Shown: positions 17,484 through 32,806, counted from the first letter of the stretch. The stretch is 64,000 bases of DNA from Glandiceps talaboti (GCF_964340395.1 NC_135554.1:23464092-23528091), one strand, 5' to 3'. Made by a program: numbers and translations. Notes: generated by a model not told the origin, from the letters alone.

Positions 17484-17747
17484 ATGTATGTATGTATGTA
17501 TGTATGTAGGGAGGTAGATAGGGAGGCAGGTATGTAGGTACGGAGGTAGGAATAACAAATAGCCATAACCTTACCAGTTCATGCGACGACAAATGTCTAA
17601 ATTTCACTCTATTATTTCTGTTCTTTTCCAGGAACGGGCCTGTCTACTGGTGCTATAGTTGGTATAGTTTTAGGAGTATTAGTTGGCATGGCAGTAATCG
17701 TTGGCATATCGGCATATATTGTATATAGATATAAAAAGACTCGTTAG
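12543..17747 (+). CDS. CUB-LDLa type I membrane protein, paralogue C
   Basis: Five exons: 12543-12627 (signal peptide, hydrophobic AMVLLPCLFSF; ends phase 1), 14170-14312 (CUB first half, CGKTVILHGDRLRSQ), 15232-15469 (CUB second half, CNDYLEIYD to RGFSLVFTFY), 16771-16914 (eight-cysteine LDLa-like, CISKSLECDCRDNC), 17632-17747 (TM and stop TAG). Phases repeat those of B exactly, and the joined frame is 241 residues. The TM segment (GAIVGIVLGVLVG) again has GxxxG spacing, but the cytoplasmic tail is only about seven residues (YRYKKTR), so it cannot carry the signalling motifs that longer tails of A or B might. In the CUB first half C resembles A more than B. Introns carry large microsatellites: CCG/CCA/ACA at 12709, a GTGTT-like block at 16443 and a GTAT block of about 590 bp starting 12 bp after the LDLa donor. 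Confidence 0.88.
12709..12871. repeat. Compound CCG/CCA/ACA trinucleotide microsatellite
   Basis: CCG units (12709-12728), then CCA units to about 12783, then ACA units with one AGC interruption. It is in intron 1 of paralogue C, about 80 bp after the signal-peptide exon. The rest of this intron (12872-14169) shows nothing recognisable. Confidence 0.95.
14565..14866. mobile_element. Inverted-repeat element in paralogue C intron, relative of 305-698
   Basis: Ends are TGCCTTAGTGTTTCGCTCAC and, inverted, CATGGGTGAAACATCAAGGC. The interior aligns along its length with 305-698 (for example TAAGTGTAATGTTT and TGTCCATCTTTGTGTTAAAAC). It sits in the same intron position, between the two CUB exons. 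It is more diverged than the copy in A at its termini. Confidence 0.55.
16443..16655. repeat. GTGTT/GTGGT-type pentanucleotide microsatellite
   Basis: Degenerate TGTTG, TGGGG and TGTAG units. Located just upstream of the LDLa exon of paralogue C. Confidence 0.9.
16926..17515. repeat. Large GTAT/GTGT/GCGT microsatellite
   Basis: About 590 bp of GTAT units interrupted by GTGT, GCGT (about 17038-17108) and ACGT blocks. It starts 12 bp after the LDLa exon donor in paralogue C and fills most of the last intron. Long reading frames through it on both strands are artefacts. Confidence 0.97.
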
Positions 17748-19035
17748 ACTGTGAAATATGAACATGAAATCTAAAGTTAACTAGGAATTATGTATATACG
17801 TGCACACAAATTTGTAAAACTTATAAAAACACATATGCATACTCACTGTGTGTTGTACTCTTTTTTATATATATATATTTAAGGTAGCTACATACCTTTT
17901 ACAATTTCAGAAAATGGTCCGGTAGGCATTTTGGGGTAAAAGCCGGAAGACAACTTTTCTACGGTGATTTGAGGGTGCTAAATAAAAAAAACACATGCCC
18001 TCCAAGTGAAAATTTTGATTCCCCTTAAATCTGCATAAATGTGCATAATTTTGGCAAAAACCTACTAGGTAAAAAGGAATATCTTTTAGCAATTTTTTTT
18101 TGTTCTGTATGCAGTTTCCCCTCTATGTTCTGTAGAAATATCATGTTAATGCTCATGAATTTGCCTCGCAATGGCGTCAAAGTGAAAGATAGATCTAGAC
18201 TTCAAGTTGGCATGTGACTATTTATTCCAAGCATGTACTATGGTGTTTATTTGTTTATAAGAATTACCAAAAATGTAGAAGTGTACATTCCATGTTGTCA
18301 TTGTGAAGGATTTTGAATCTCAGATTTTCTTTGATAATAATAAACAATTTTGAACGATACCTAACAATGCGGTAACATTCGATTATATGTTTGATTTAAG
18401 TTACGATTTTCTGGTGGATGGGGGTGGGGTGGGTGGGGGGGGGTTAGAATGTGTCTCTAATGTTAGTTATTACATTTTCTTATTTGAAAGTATTATCCAA
18501 GTAATGTCATCGTGGAACTGACAGTAAAGTACACTAGAACATTGACAATATCCTATATCAGACCACTATGCCGCTGTGGTAAATTACAATCTATTTGAAT
18601 CAATCATCATGTATGCATGACCTCGAGGTACTGAATATAAATGAAATGAAATGAAGTAACGTAACCAAACGCAATGGTGTATTCAAGCTGAATATGTGTA
18701 TAGTCATGTTGTTCCATTGAAATATTATAAAAGGTATCCATCAGGTACTGAAATTACCATCTTTATTTTGTATTACAAATTATGGTCCTTTATTCAGTGT
18801 TATTTTAGGACTTCGATGTGGGATTTTTCCATCTTGCTCCCTATCTGTAAAACCGAAAACAGGCTGACACCCCTCATCACTTGATTCTAAAACATAGTGA
18901 CCCCCCCACCCCCCGATATATCATATTTACATGACAGGTATTTGATCGTGACTCGGAGTGTACTGCTTGACTAAATACTTTATAAGATAGCATCATACTA
19001 AATTAGCGACTACACAGTCACAGGGTAAATATACT
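17748..19035. other. 3' flank of paralogue C
   Basis: Contains AATAAA at 17981, short AT runs and homopolymer G and C tracts (18421-18444, 18901-18914). No gene is seen. Confidence 0.45.
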
Positions 19036-19870
19036 GAAAAGGAATTTTAATAGCATCTTGACTGTAAAAGGGAGGGGGAAGTTTGAGATGAGAATATGTA
19101 AACCTCTCATGGGGTCCCAAGGTGTCTCCCCTAGAAGTTCTGGAGGTTTTCTGGCACTTAAAGTAAATTTTAATGGTATTCAGACCCTTTTGGGCAATAA
19201 TTTCCAAAACTTTAAAAGACAGCATGACATGTAAAAAGCAACTACATACATGTAGGGTTGAAATATTAAAAGAAATGTTTAATGGCATCTTGACAGTATA
19301 AGGTAGGGGGAGAGCTTTAGACTGGGATATGTCCACCTCTTGTGGGGGGTCCTAGGGGTCTCCCCTTGGAAGCGCTGAGGGTTTTTAGACTTAAAGCCAA
19401 CTTCTAAGCTATTCAGAGCCTTTCAAATTCAAGCAATAACTTTAAGACATCACCATCAAGTATCAGAAATTACACTATTCTTTACACATAAAAAGTTTAA
19501 ATGGCATCATTGTAGTAATGGTCAGCACATCTGATGGTTGTGTCATTGGCAGGGCAGAGTTGGAGAGTTTCTTTACTTTAAGTCTTTTAAGGCAAGTTTA
19601 GACTATCCTGGCAATAATTTCACATCTCTCAAAGACAGTACATCTAAAATAAGCAATTAGTGTTTAAGAAAAGTTTAGTACCATTATGACAGTAAAAAAA
19701 TGGTGCATTCGATTGTTGGTTGACTACATGAGTGACCTCGATCTGGGGTGAGGGAGTCCAGGTAGGGCCCGTAGCAGATCTGGAGATGTTTTGGCTCTAT
19801 TAAGACATTATTTAGGTTATTCATAGCCTTTGACATGTAAGATAATAGTTCACAGCTTCGAAAAGCTTAA
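19036..19870. repeat. Decayed tandem repeat, about four units of 180-230 bp
   Basis: Units are marked by related starts: AATAGCATCTTGACTGTAAA (19049), AATGGCATCTTGACAGTATA (19280), AATGGCATCATTGTAGTAA (19500) and ACCATTATGACAGTAAAA (19680). Each is followed by related blocks: 'ctggaggttttctggcactt'-like, 'ttcagagccttt'-like, 'caataatttc' and 'ttaaaagacag'. Divergence increases toward the right. Confidence 0.7.
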
Positions 19871-20200
19871 GTTAATGTAAGTTGTACATGTTACATGTCA
19901 CATAAAAATGAGCCAGGTAGTGTCCGTAACATTGGTATAGTGGCATTACTGTTGCAGATATAATAGACTCACTGGTATGTTAGAGAATGTAAGGTCCTCA
20001 TACCTACTACATGTATTATGTATCGTACAAACTGGAATCTGATGAGATCTGGTGATTAGTAGTGTCGATAACATGTAGTGTCCGAAATTTGCCATTTTGA
20101 CATTTGAAAATAGATTCAGAATCTGTTATTGCAAATACGAAGTAGAATAAGCCCGAGAAATATAATATGAGCTTTCTTTATCCATCCGTCCATCCATCCA

Positions 20201-20533
20201 CACACACACAGGTACATACATACATACATACATACATACATACATACATACATACATACATACATACATACATACATACATACACATACACATACACAAC
20301 ACACACACATACATACATACATACATACATACATACTACATACATACATACACACACATACACAACACACACACATACATACATACATACATACATACAT
20401 ACATACATACATACATACATACATACACACAACACACACACATATACATACATACATACATACATACATACATACATACATACATACATACGTACGTACG
20501 TACTTACGTACATACATACATACATACATACAT

Positions 20534-20564
<31 letters not shown>

Positions 20565-20652
20565 TACATACATACATACATACATACATACATACATACA
20601 TACATACATACATACATACATACATACATACATACATACATACATACACACA
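20201..20652. repeat. CATA/CACA microsatellite
   Basis: About 450 bp of CATA units with CACA and CGTA interruptions. It is the reverse-strand motif equivalent of the block at 16926. Confidence 0.97.
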
Positions 20653-21879
20653 TATTTGAATTTCGACACAGAAGTACTGATTTACAACGTGACATAGCAA
20701 AAAAAGATTCGAAAACTCAGCGAAAAAAATGCACTCTACACAACAGTTGGCTAATAGCGTGGCACGGATTTCGTATCATATATATCTATACAAGAGTAAA
20801 CATTTATCCATTGCCCCGCCAAACAGGTGTCGATATAATTATATGTAACAAACCTTTGAATCTCAGCGGTACACAATAAGCAGTAATTAATTATTCTTTA
20901 TCTGTTTATCTATACTATAATCTTATTAATATTTTCATTTCATGCAATCAATCATTATATTAGCATTAGTCATCTTTTGTCTCCACAACTACAACCATTT
21001 GTCAACATTTTCGTCATATTTTTAAAAAAATCCATAGTTTTACTAACAGATATTAAGTCTTCTCGTTGAATTCAATGACAATCCTGAAAAGTTTGTTTTT
21101 ACAACGTGAAACTCGAGGTGGTATGTGAACGTGATATGGAGAGAGGCACTGTCACGTGATACAAAAATCCTGTCATATATATAGCTACTGTAATTTACAT
21201 GGGCAATCCAAAAGATGATTTATATCTACAATTGCATTTTGAGTTCTCTATTTATGAAGTAAAATCTCTTGTCTCGCCAAGAGCTTACAATAAGCCTATT
21301 AGAATTGAAAGGTTTTCTTCATTTGGTAAATTCTGAATGATTCATCGCCGTTTATCCGATTATTATGATAAAGTAGTTTCTGTTGAATTCATTTCTGTTC
21401 AATAATATCCACCTTGGTCACATATATTAGACATTATCATTTTACAAGTGTTTTAATATATATTGGCGTAATGGATGTACATTTCATTGGACTATCAATA
21501 TTGCAGAGACAGCCATTTGTATACATATATTTCTCATTTCTAAAATTTGAATAGCTGATCACTCTGCCATCACTTTTTCCATTGGGGATAGTCGATAAAA
21601 TCTTGCTCGTGCGTTCCTATTGGAAACTAAATAACTAAATAATAGTTTCATTTATTTTGGAAAAGGGGAAGTCCAGTGCTCATTAGGCCAAATATACCGG
21701 TTAGGTTTTTTTTCGAAGGAAAATTAGTTCCACTTCAAACTTGCAAAGTCAAAACTATTAGAAAACGAATAACAGAAGATTACTTTATTCCTCCAAAAAC
21801 CAAGCTTTTTTTCTGGCTTTTGAATGATTGTATAAACTACTTTTCATTTCCCTTTAAAAGTTAAAGTACTGGGTACTGG
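20653..21879. other. Intergenic, nothing recognised
   Basis: AT-rich sequence without supported exons. An 18-bp match to the CUB exon of paralogue A at about 21134 is too short to call a gene relic. Confidence 0.4.
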
Positions 21880-22224
21880 TGTTCATAAAGAATATTCTGA
21901 TTTTCCAAAAATTAGTTAGTCGAGTGTTGACAATTTGTTCTATGACGTTACTTAAAAGGGGCAGAATTGAGATACATGTAGGTCTATAATTACCAGGGTC
22001 ATCAGTAGCACCTTTCTTATAAATAGGGGATACTTTGGCTAATTTAAATACTTTGGGAAAGACACCAGACATAAATGATAAGTTAAAATGTAGGCCAGTG
22101 GTTTAGCTATAACAGATGCTCCATCAATAAGTAATCTAGCTGGACAGTCATCATGACCACTAGTCTTTTTAGCATTTAGGTTTGTGATAAATGCATTCAC
22201 TTCATGTTCCGTTGTGGGGCTCAT
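21880..22224 (-). pseudogene. Non-LTR retrotransposon reverse-transcriptase relic
   Basis: Reverse-strand frames read KKTSGHDDCPARLL and IAKPLAYILTYHL, then after a frame break near 22060-22075 SGVFPKVFKLAKVSPIYKKG and NYRPTCISILPLLSNVIEQI. These match the order of motifs at the start of the LINE reverse-transcriptase domain (K-S-G-x-D-x-x-P, then A-x-V-x-P-I-x-K-K-G, then N-Y-R-P-I-S-x-L-P). The active-site YxDD region and endonuclease are absent, so this is a short, broken fragment. The family (CR1, Jockey or RTE-like) cannot be decided by eye. Confidence 0.8.
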
Positions 22225-22336
22225 AAAAATGAATTTTTAGAGGGCTCTGGTAAATACTCGCTGAAACTTTGGTTTGTGGAACCCATTTTGTTCTTCCGTT
22301 ATGAAGAGATGTACTAAGTATTTAGTGGGTGGAAGT

Positions 22337-22356
22337 CTGTGTGTGTGTGTGTGTGT

Positions 22357-22395
<39 letters not shown>

Positions 22396-22400
22396 TGTGT
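22337..22400. repeat. TG dinucleotide microsatellite
   Basis: GTGTGT run with single interruptions (GTAT, GTCT). Confidence 0.95.
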
Positions 22401-22719
22401 CTGTGCCATCGTTTTCTCCATAACGGCTTGCTCAATTCAAACGAAATTTTGAAGACGTATTTCGTAGGGCAATGGCAAGACTTGATTAGCTTTTGGTAAA
22501 AATCCCGTGAACATTATATTAATGAGCAATTTACGTAATTAATGGTTTTCGGTAATTAGGCTATATCTCACGAATGCACGCTTCAAATTAAAAAAACTTG
22601 TCCTGAAAATATCATTGATGTAGCTTTTACTTTTAATAAGTTATTGGCATATTTTTGTAGGCCACTAAAAAGGAAAAAATAGTTTCTTGTCACGAAATGT
22701 TGTCTAAAGTGGTGCATCT

Positions 22720-23270
22720 GCAGACTGAATTGGCTTACAGAAGAAAAAATTAATGCGGGAAGGGGGTACTTAAGTGATGGGCGCTGACAAGAAACAATTT
22801 TTTTGGCCTTTAAAACTCTTTCTAAGGTGAGTGTTATGCTAAATGTTCTGTAAAGCTTCACATTACATGTTGTGGTTGGCCAGGAGATCACTAACAGCAA
22901 TGGGCAAATAGCAATCAATGAGAAAAAATAACTTACTGCGTATGTTCTGTTGTATTCCAACAATTGTCTGTAGGAACGACAATCTCAAAACTTTGCCCTT
23001 ACGGAAGGCATTCAGGTTAAGGGAGAGTTACTTTTGTGTTTTCCCTTTCATCTGCAGACTGAATTGGCTTACGGAAGAAAAAATGAACGCGGGAAGGGGG
23101 GTACTTAAGTGATGGGCACTGACCAGAAACAATTTTTTTTTTTGCCTTTAAAACTCTTTCTACGATGAGTGCTATGCTACAATGTTCTATAAAGCTTCAC
23201 ATTACATGTTGTGGTTGGCAAGGAGATCACTAACAGTAATGAGCAAATAGCAATCAAAGAGAAAAATATA
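22720..23270. repeat. Direct duplication of a ~220-bp segment
   Basis: 22720-22931 and 23051-23270 are about 90% alike by eye, sharing CTGCAGACTGAATTGGCTTA, ACTTAAGTGATGGGC and GCTTCACATTACATGTTGTG. They are offset by about 331 bp with unrelated sequence between. Confidence 0.85.
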
Positions 23271-23595
23271 TATTACAATGACATATTACCTGCTATACAC
23301 ATCTGTGAAAATCATCAGATTTTTCAAAACGGCTACAGATAGCATTAAAATTGCAATAAACGTGTCCCAGGGCTTCTCAAACTTCTAAGGGACGTCCCTC
23401 CCCAGGTCCCTCTTATGCCTTGTTCCAAAATGCACCACAGCTCACACCCCTCTTTAGTTTGAGCTAGGCCGACGTTACCCTTCATATGAATGGTCGATTC
23501 CACACCCTCTCACACACAAGTAATAATCCTTTTTGCATGAAGTATCAACTCGGGGTTATACTGTTGGTCTGTGGTAAAAAAACTGTCGGTCTAGC

Positions 23596-26631
<3,036 letters not shown>

Positions 26632-26715
26632 GTATACGATATATATTGTAAACAGATTACTAACTATGGAGGTAGAAACCGCAATATCAAATTGTCGTGA
26701 AGCTCCACAAGATTG

Positions 26716-26976
26716 CAATAGGGAACTTGCAATCCAGACTGAGCATGCTCAGACGCAAAGGACTATGGGATTATCTGTGGTTATCGTAATACCTTATCAG
26801 GCACTACCGATAAAATAAATCTCCCACAGTGCACAATGGTCAGGGTGACTATGAATTGGTCATTTGTGGTTAAAAACTATGTAACAGTACAGTTTGCAAT
26901 ACTATTTGATTAGTATTTATTATCACATTTCCCATGATGCAACATTCAACATGGCGGGTTTGCAAGTTCCCTATTG
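26716..26976. mobile_element. MITE with perfect 17-bp inverted repeats, copy 1
   Basis: The ends CAATAGGGAACTTGCAA and TTGCAAGTTCCCTATTG are perfect inverses. The interior includes GACTGAGCATGCTCAG and CCCATGATGCAACATTCAAC. It lies 84 bp after the sulfotransferase stop and supplies an AATAAA (26814), so it may form part of that 3' UTR. No target duplication is evident. Confidence 0.8.
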
Positions 26977-27547
26977 GCTGCCATCGACGACTCGATGCCC
27001 AATTTGGTGCCTTGTTGCGTTTAATACTAGAACGTTGAAGATGATCGCCACTCCGGGAAATGTGTATTCACTTACTTCCTTTTCAACAGAAAGCTTTTAG
27101 ACTTAGAATGGAATGGTTTAGATTATTTGAAGTTTTCTTAAACCTTAATATTATTGTTTATACTTTATTTTATACAAATGCAATTTGGGCTGGTGGTCTT
27201 TAAACGTACATATTTTAGGGTTTTTTTGGCGAATATTACGAGAGGAGAATGGGAAGACCATGACCACTGTGTAACTCTAACCATGTGTACGATCTTTCGA
27301 ACTTTGTAAGATATATCCACAAATAGAAAAATACTTTATGTGGGCGAATTTCAGCTGATTTTTCGGTTGTTGATTTTATTCATGAACTTACTTGACACTG
27401 GACTTTCCAAGAGGTTTTAAGGGTTCCATCAATTTCAAACAAGAACAAATATAATATTCATTTATGTTGTGTTTTCGTTAAAATTCTATTTCATACCCAT
27501 GTAAATAGAATGGTCAAACATTCTATATCAATTTGTTTGTTTGTTTA

Positions 27548-27591
<44 letters not shown>

Positions 27592-29291
27592 CGTGCGCGC
27601 GCGTCCGTGCGTGTGTCCGTGCGTGTCTGTTTTTTTTCATTTAGGGTTGCAGCAGGGTTAACCTAGGTTGTAATTATTAAACCAAATGTTACCTATGCCT
27701 TCCCTCCAATTACGGTATCTCGTCTTGTTGATGTTTTCCAAAGATGTTCACGGAATGTGGTATACTTTCCACTAAATTTCAATTCTCATTTTCTGTGGCA
27801 AAACCTTCACACAATGTTCTACACGAAACATCTCCTGTCGCTAGAAAACAAAGTAAAATGGATTTATTCAGTTTCCGACATACATGTCTCTGTAGCAGGG
27901 ACAACAACATTGAATGGCCTTGTTTTGTATTAGTGTAGTCATGATGGTCGAATATGGGTTAGAGTGGTCGGTTGGATCTACAAACTGCCGGTTCACGGTG
28001 CTTCGCCGTTGCCGTTTGTTTCTGAATAGAGTCCTGAGGTACGATTTGGACCACAGTATTTTGCTCCGTTCAACCAAGCTTCATCAATTAGAACTCAGTA
28101 GGATAGAGGTTATGTAATGCGTTAGGTTAGAATGGATTGTATCCTCCCCAGGGAGGGTGATGTTTAGAAAATGGAATCGAGGCTTGTCACATTTTCATAA
28201 TCACCGATGCTCCCTTTATACCTGGATTGAGGTAATATGTTAGTGAACCTACAGCTGCATCCCACGGCCCGAATTAAGCAGACTGGGGAGGTACCACAAC
28301 TGATCGATCGGTTCTTTTTTTCATGTCACTCTGTAAGCGATTGTTTTGACGTATCACAATGAAATGCTCTTATTACTTCAAGAGGAAGAGACAGCGATGA
28401 GCGGCATGCCATGCCCATCACCATGCCAGGATTGGACCGGAGCGCGCTTTGATGGTACGGACGTTATAGATATTTAGCTGGCGAGAGAATTTACAATGAC
28501 GTCGTATGGTGGCAGTAGAAAGACGAAGATTAGGTGTAATCACCTGTGTTGCCCGCGGGGCAAACCGAACTTGCCCGCCCGTCCAAACCCTTGAAATGGC
28601 GGCATAGATTTATGTACTAATGTCTTTTGTGTTTCCCAGTGTGCGATCAAGATAATTAACGTGAAAGTAGCTAGATATCCAACAAATGTACATTTTAGCA
28701 TTGTCATTTATATGGACATACTTGGATTACAATCTTTCTACAGGTTTACATATCGTCACCTTGATATCAATAATATAAGGGTAGCTTTCAATATGATCCG
28801 GATTTTAATATACAGGATGAATTATTCGCATTGGGCATCACTGGTAAATACTACTTGAATATCAACCAATCAACTTATCAACTTATGCACTCGTATCATA
28901 ATTCCTTGAATTAATTGTGACTTCACTAATAGATGAATCATATTAAAACAGCTAGGGTTGCTGATGAGTCACAATGCTTTATTCAGCCAGGGACGTAAAG
29001 TAAACTAATTTTCCCTATCGCTGAGGGTACTCAAACATTGAAGTTATTTCATTGAACTGATGAATGTTCACCTCGGATGACTTGTTAGTTTCAACGACTG
29101 GATCAAGTAATACGTATGAGTTATCTTGATGCCTACTGGAATCTCTCATGTTTGCTAACATTAGGACTTTTTTCAACATTCAGCTTGTGGTCTATGCTTG
29201 AGCCAGAGAGAAAAAAGTAAGCTTATACTTACCTAACTAAAGAAACATTTTAGTTGCAGACTTAATTTGTACAGCTTAAGTCCTTTTACCA
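26977..29291. other. Intergenic between sulfotransferase and GPCR
   Basis: Contains a GT/GC microsatellite at 27549-27620 and otherwise single-copy DNA in which I recognise no exon or RNA gene. Confidence 0.4.
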
Positions 29292-30335
29292 ATGATAGTG
29301 ATATATGCTGCAGCCCTTAGTCTCGTGATGTCTGTTAATGCAGAGGTCTACATCGAGGTCTACAACAATGAGTCCCTGTCTGGGCATGAAGAAAATCTGA
29401 ACTATACCTGGTTTTATCCAAGTGGTTCATCGAGCACCGTGTTATCATGGCTACCAACCGTAATCTTGTACTCACTCGGCACTATCGGAAATTTGTTGGT
29501 GATTATTGTGATAGTCACGTTTCCCAATATGAAGACAATACCCAATGTCTACATCATAAACTTGGCCATAGCGGATCTCCTTCTGATGGTAATGGTGCAA
29601 TTCAACATATATGTTTCATTAACTTACGGAAACCTGACCAGTAATCCGATCATGTGTGAAGTCTTAGTTTTAGTGAAACAGGTTGAGTTCTTAGCATCTA
29701 TTCTGCTGTTAATGGCTATGAGCATTGATAGGTATGTTGTGTTCGTGCATCCATTTCGCGCTCTCAGTAAACGGACAACTCGATCTGCACGGATTGTTTG
29801 TGTATCGTGTTGGATCCTGGCGCTGTTGCTCTACGTACCTTCCTGGATTGATGTGCATAACGCATGCCGTGCGGTCTTTAATCTGCAATATGCTCAGATT
29901 GTATTCGTGTATCGTTTTGTGCTGAACTGTGTGCTACCGATAATAACCCTTGCCTTGTGCTATGGCCTGATTGCGATTCATGTCTTGGGAAAGAACCCAA
30001 CGACACAAAGAGAGCGAACGCCAGAAGCGAAGCGAGTCGCACTGTTGGTTATACTCGAAGTTGTAGCATTTATCGTATGCCGCCTCCCGTATAGCATCTA
30101 CATGGTCGGTTGGAACTTTGATTGGTTCGTATTCCAAAATTCTCTTTATCAAGCTTTCCGATGCATGGATCTCGCAAATCATGCGATCAATCCGATAATC
30201 TACGCTTTCGTCGGCAGTAATTTTCGAAAAAATGTCATTCGTCTGTTTCGATGTCAAAGGGTTGGTAAATACTTGGTCTTACCTGACAGGCGGCAGCGAA
30301 GAAGAATCGAAGATACACAAGAAACTGATTTTTAA
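29292..30335 (+). CDS. Intronless rhodopsin-class (class A) peptide-type GPCR
   Basis: One open frame of 347 residues with seven hydrophobic helices. Seen: signal-like N-terminus (1-17), N-glycosylation sequons at N26, N37 and N114, TM1 GTIGNLLV (N67), TM2 NLAIADLL (D95), TM3 cysteine C122, DRY at 146-148 followed by VVFVHP, ECL2 cysteine C192, TM6 CRLPY (263-267), TM7 NPIIY (300-304) and helix 8 starting FRKNVIRLFRC, with a short basic tail. The layout is closest to peptide receptors of the somatostatin/opioid/allatostatin-C/galanin type, but the ligand cannot be assigned. Class A receptors signal through G proteins at the plasma membrane. The CWxP toggle tryptophan is replaced by arginine, which is unusual. 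AATAAA at 30982 is a possible polyadenylation site. Length and motifs show it is intact. Confidence 0.95.
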   Translation: MIVIYAAALSLVMSVNAEVYIEVYNNESLSGHEENLNYTWFYPSGSSSTVLSWLPTVILYSLGTIGNLLVIIVIVTFPNMKTIPNVYIINLAIADLLLMVMVQFNIYVSLTYGNLTSNPIMCEVLVLVKQVEFLASILLLMAMSIDRYVVFVHPFRALSKRTTRSARIVCVSCWILALLLYVPSWIDVHNACRAVFNLQYAQIVFVYRFVLNCVLPIITLALCYGLIAIHVLGKNPTTQRERTPEAKRVALLVILEVVAFIVCRLPYSIYMVGWNFDWFVFQNSLYQAFRCMDLANHAINPIIYAFVGSNFRKNVIRLFRCQRVGKYLVLPDRRQRRRIEDTQETDF

Positions 30336-30589
30336 GTATTGGAAACTTGAACAAAAGGGTAAACGACTCTTCTACAATGGCGAGTCATAGGAATAGCTAG
30401 CACCCATAGATATTCCACAATAAGTCACCCGTGACAGTCATTGCAATGTAGTTTCCAAAGTTTGTTGTAACTTATGCTAAGAATGCTGCCAAACTGTTTT
30501 ATAAACAAAAACAAATGCCATACTAAAAAATTTAATACATAACTTAAACATTCAAACCGAAAATACGTTTCGTGCTGAAATCTGTCGAA

Positions 30590-30765
30590 CCGTGCCGTAA
30601 ATCTGTCTTGACTATACCGTGCATTTATCTTCAACTACATTTATCTTCAACCATCTTCAACTATGTCTTGACTATATACCGTGCATTTATCTTCAAGTAC
30701 GCCGTAAATCTGTCTTGACTATACCGTGCATTTATCTTCAACTACGCCGTAAATCTGTCGTAATT
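30590..30765. repeat. ~47-bp tandem repeat (about 3.5 copies)
   Basis: Units combine GCCGTAAATCTGTCTTGACT with ATACCGTGCATTTATCTTCA. It begins about 250 bp after the GPCR stop and is possibly in the 3' UTR. Confidence 0.85.
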
Positions 30766-31610
30766 ATGACGTACATGTGTTATAAATATAATATTTTGAA
30801 GGGGATGGGTTCTTTCTATTGTAAATATCTACAAGACAGTACAGATTGAAACGCCAAGTTAAGTGTCCAATGTTATGGGCCTCGCTGCCACTGTCTCAAT
30901 TTAGAATTTCCACTATCATGTTTAATTAACATATTTTGCAAATATATTCTCCAATATGGACCCGCACCTTAAAAAAGAATTAATAAAGATTCTTTACCAC
31001 ACTCATTGTTCTTATAGAAATAGGCAACGTTCATCAATGTAGAACGGAAAAAAGAATGCCGTAACATTTGAGGCTTTTATGTGTATATGTAAAAAATGCA
31101 TTCTCGGATAAACCGTCTTGTGTCTTCGGGTATTTTTCATCAGTGGTAACTTTAGATCCATATACGTGATATAATGTGTTGTGTAATTTTAATATTTTGA
31201 GCCTAAAGACGTTAAAGTTTATTGATTTGATAAAAATAGTAATTTCATTTTTAACTTCTCAGCAAATTTTAACTGATCAGCGAAGCATGATGGTTACGGA
31301 ATCTTTTCAATATCCACACGTAGCCAGTATATAGTAGACCTTTGTGTAAGGTGATGTATGTCTTTTCAAAATCAGCTTCCAGTGACTTTAAGGTAATTTT
31401 TTCCTAAATGGTCTTTATGCCTTGAAATAGGGTCAGATTTAACAAAATATCGAGTGTATCATAAGATTGAAATAAAGTAACAGTAATGATACTTTCATCA
31501 CGCTCCGAAACATGGTCTTGTCTATTTACCCATGATATATGATATGACACACACACACACACACACTGAGACTGTCCTGAAATTTTGATACTCAGGCTCC
31601 CCCCTCCCCC

Positions 31611-31624
31611 CCCCTCTCTCTCTA

Positions 31625-31706
<82 letters not shown>
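31611..31706. repeat. CT dinucleotide microsatellite with C-rich lead
   Basis: C runs and CT units; 31631-31706 is nearly pure CT. Confidence 0.95.
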
Positions 31707-31709
<3 letters not shown>

Positions 31710-32735
31710 CGTGTATGTTGTTTTTAAATCAAGTTAAAATTTCACGAGTTACAACAATGATATGAGAGCACATTTTATTAAGATTACTATTATTAAGATG
31801 CCGAATATTAGGTAATGGCATGATAATTGGGAAATTCTTTCACATTAATTATCATAATAATAGTTATTGCCGACCAGATAGCAAAATTTGCATATACATT
31901 CCATACCAAATACTTGTCTGTGTTCATGTTTTATATTTGTCAATAAAGATTTGGTCTTCAGTGAGGGATTGCTTTAATTTAATTATGCGTATTAATTTAC
32001 CTGTGAATGCATACAATCCGATATTCTTAGATATCTTACATGTGACAATGCCTTTCAATGACAATTTCATTTACCTGTTATTTTTGGATGTAAATATTCA
32101 AAATCCTTACCTCACTTTACTACATTCAAGTCTTATATTATTTCTATTTATAAAATAGAAAATCAAACTGCCTCATCCAGAAATAAACTCAGAAAACATA
32201 TGGAAAAATACTGCCAATGGCAATGTGCACAACTGAAATCCAATGTCTGACATGCACATACAATGAGAGAAACACACTTCAAACATGGAAACACCTCTAC
32301 AGGATAATGGAACATCCCATGAACTTACACCTCTACAGGATAATTTAACATACCATGGACTTTAGTCAAGTGATTATGTAGCATTATATAGCCATACCTC
32401 ATAGATTTCCACTATTTATACTGTGAATCATCAAACTAATTTTTTTGGTTTGTTTATTTGTACTTTTTAATATACTTTTTATTTCATAATTAGTCAAATG
32501 AATACATGACAAAAAGTACAAACAAAACATAAGACCAAAACAAAACAAACACTGAAGAGCACCTCCACATCAAAAGATGCAAGACACGTTTTTGATGGAA
32601 AATCTTTTGGTTGTAAGTTGAATAATACCACTGATCGGATAGATTTCATTTGAATAATTTTTCATCTAGACACCCAAAGCAATGTCTCCATCACATCTCA
32701 AGGCAATTGGTCAGGTGTTTTTTGTTGGCTTTAAG

Positions 32736-32740
<5 letters not shown>

Positions 32741-32806
<66 letters not shown>
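32741..32806. repeat. CA dinucleotide microsatellite
   Basis: About 66 bp of uninterrupted CA. Confidence 0.95.

Noticed and set aside
16730-17607. Long frames encoding Tyr-Ile-His-Thr and Met-Tyr-Val-Cys repeats on both strands
   Set aside because: They are translations of the GTAT microsatellite. The same applies to frames at 20116-20700, 50004-50340, 52861-53232 and 41452-41736.
21125-21160. 18-bp match to the CUB exon of paralogue A (GATATGGAGAGAGGCACT)
   Set aside because: The match does not extend into flanking codons, so chance cannot be excluded.
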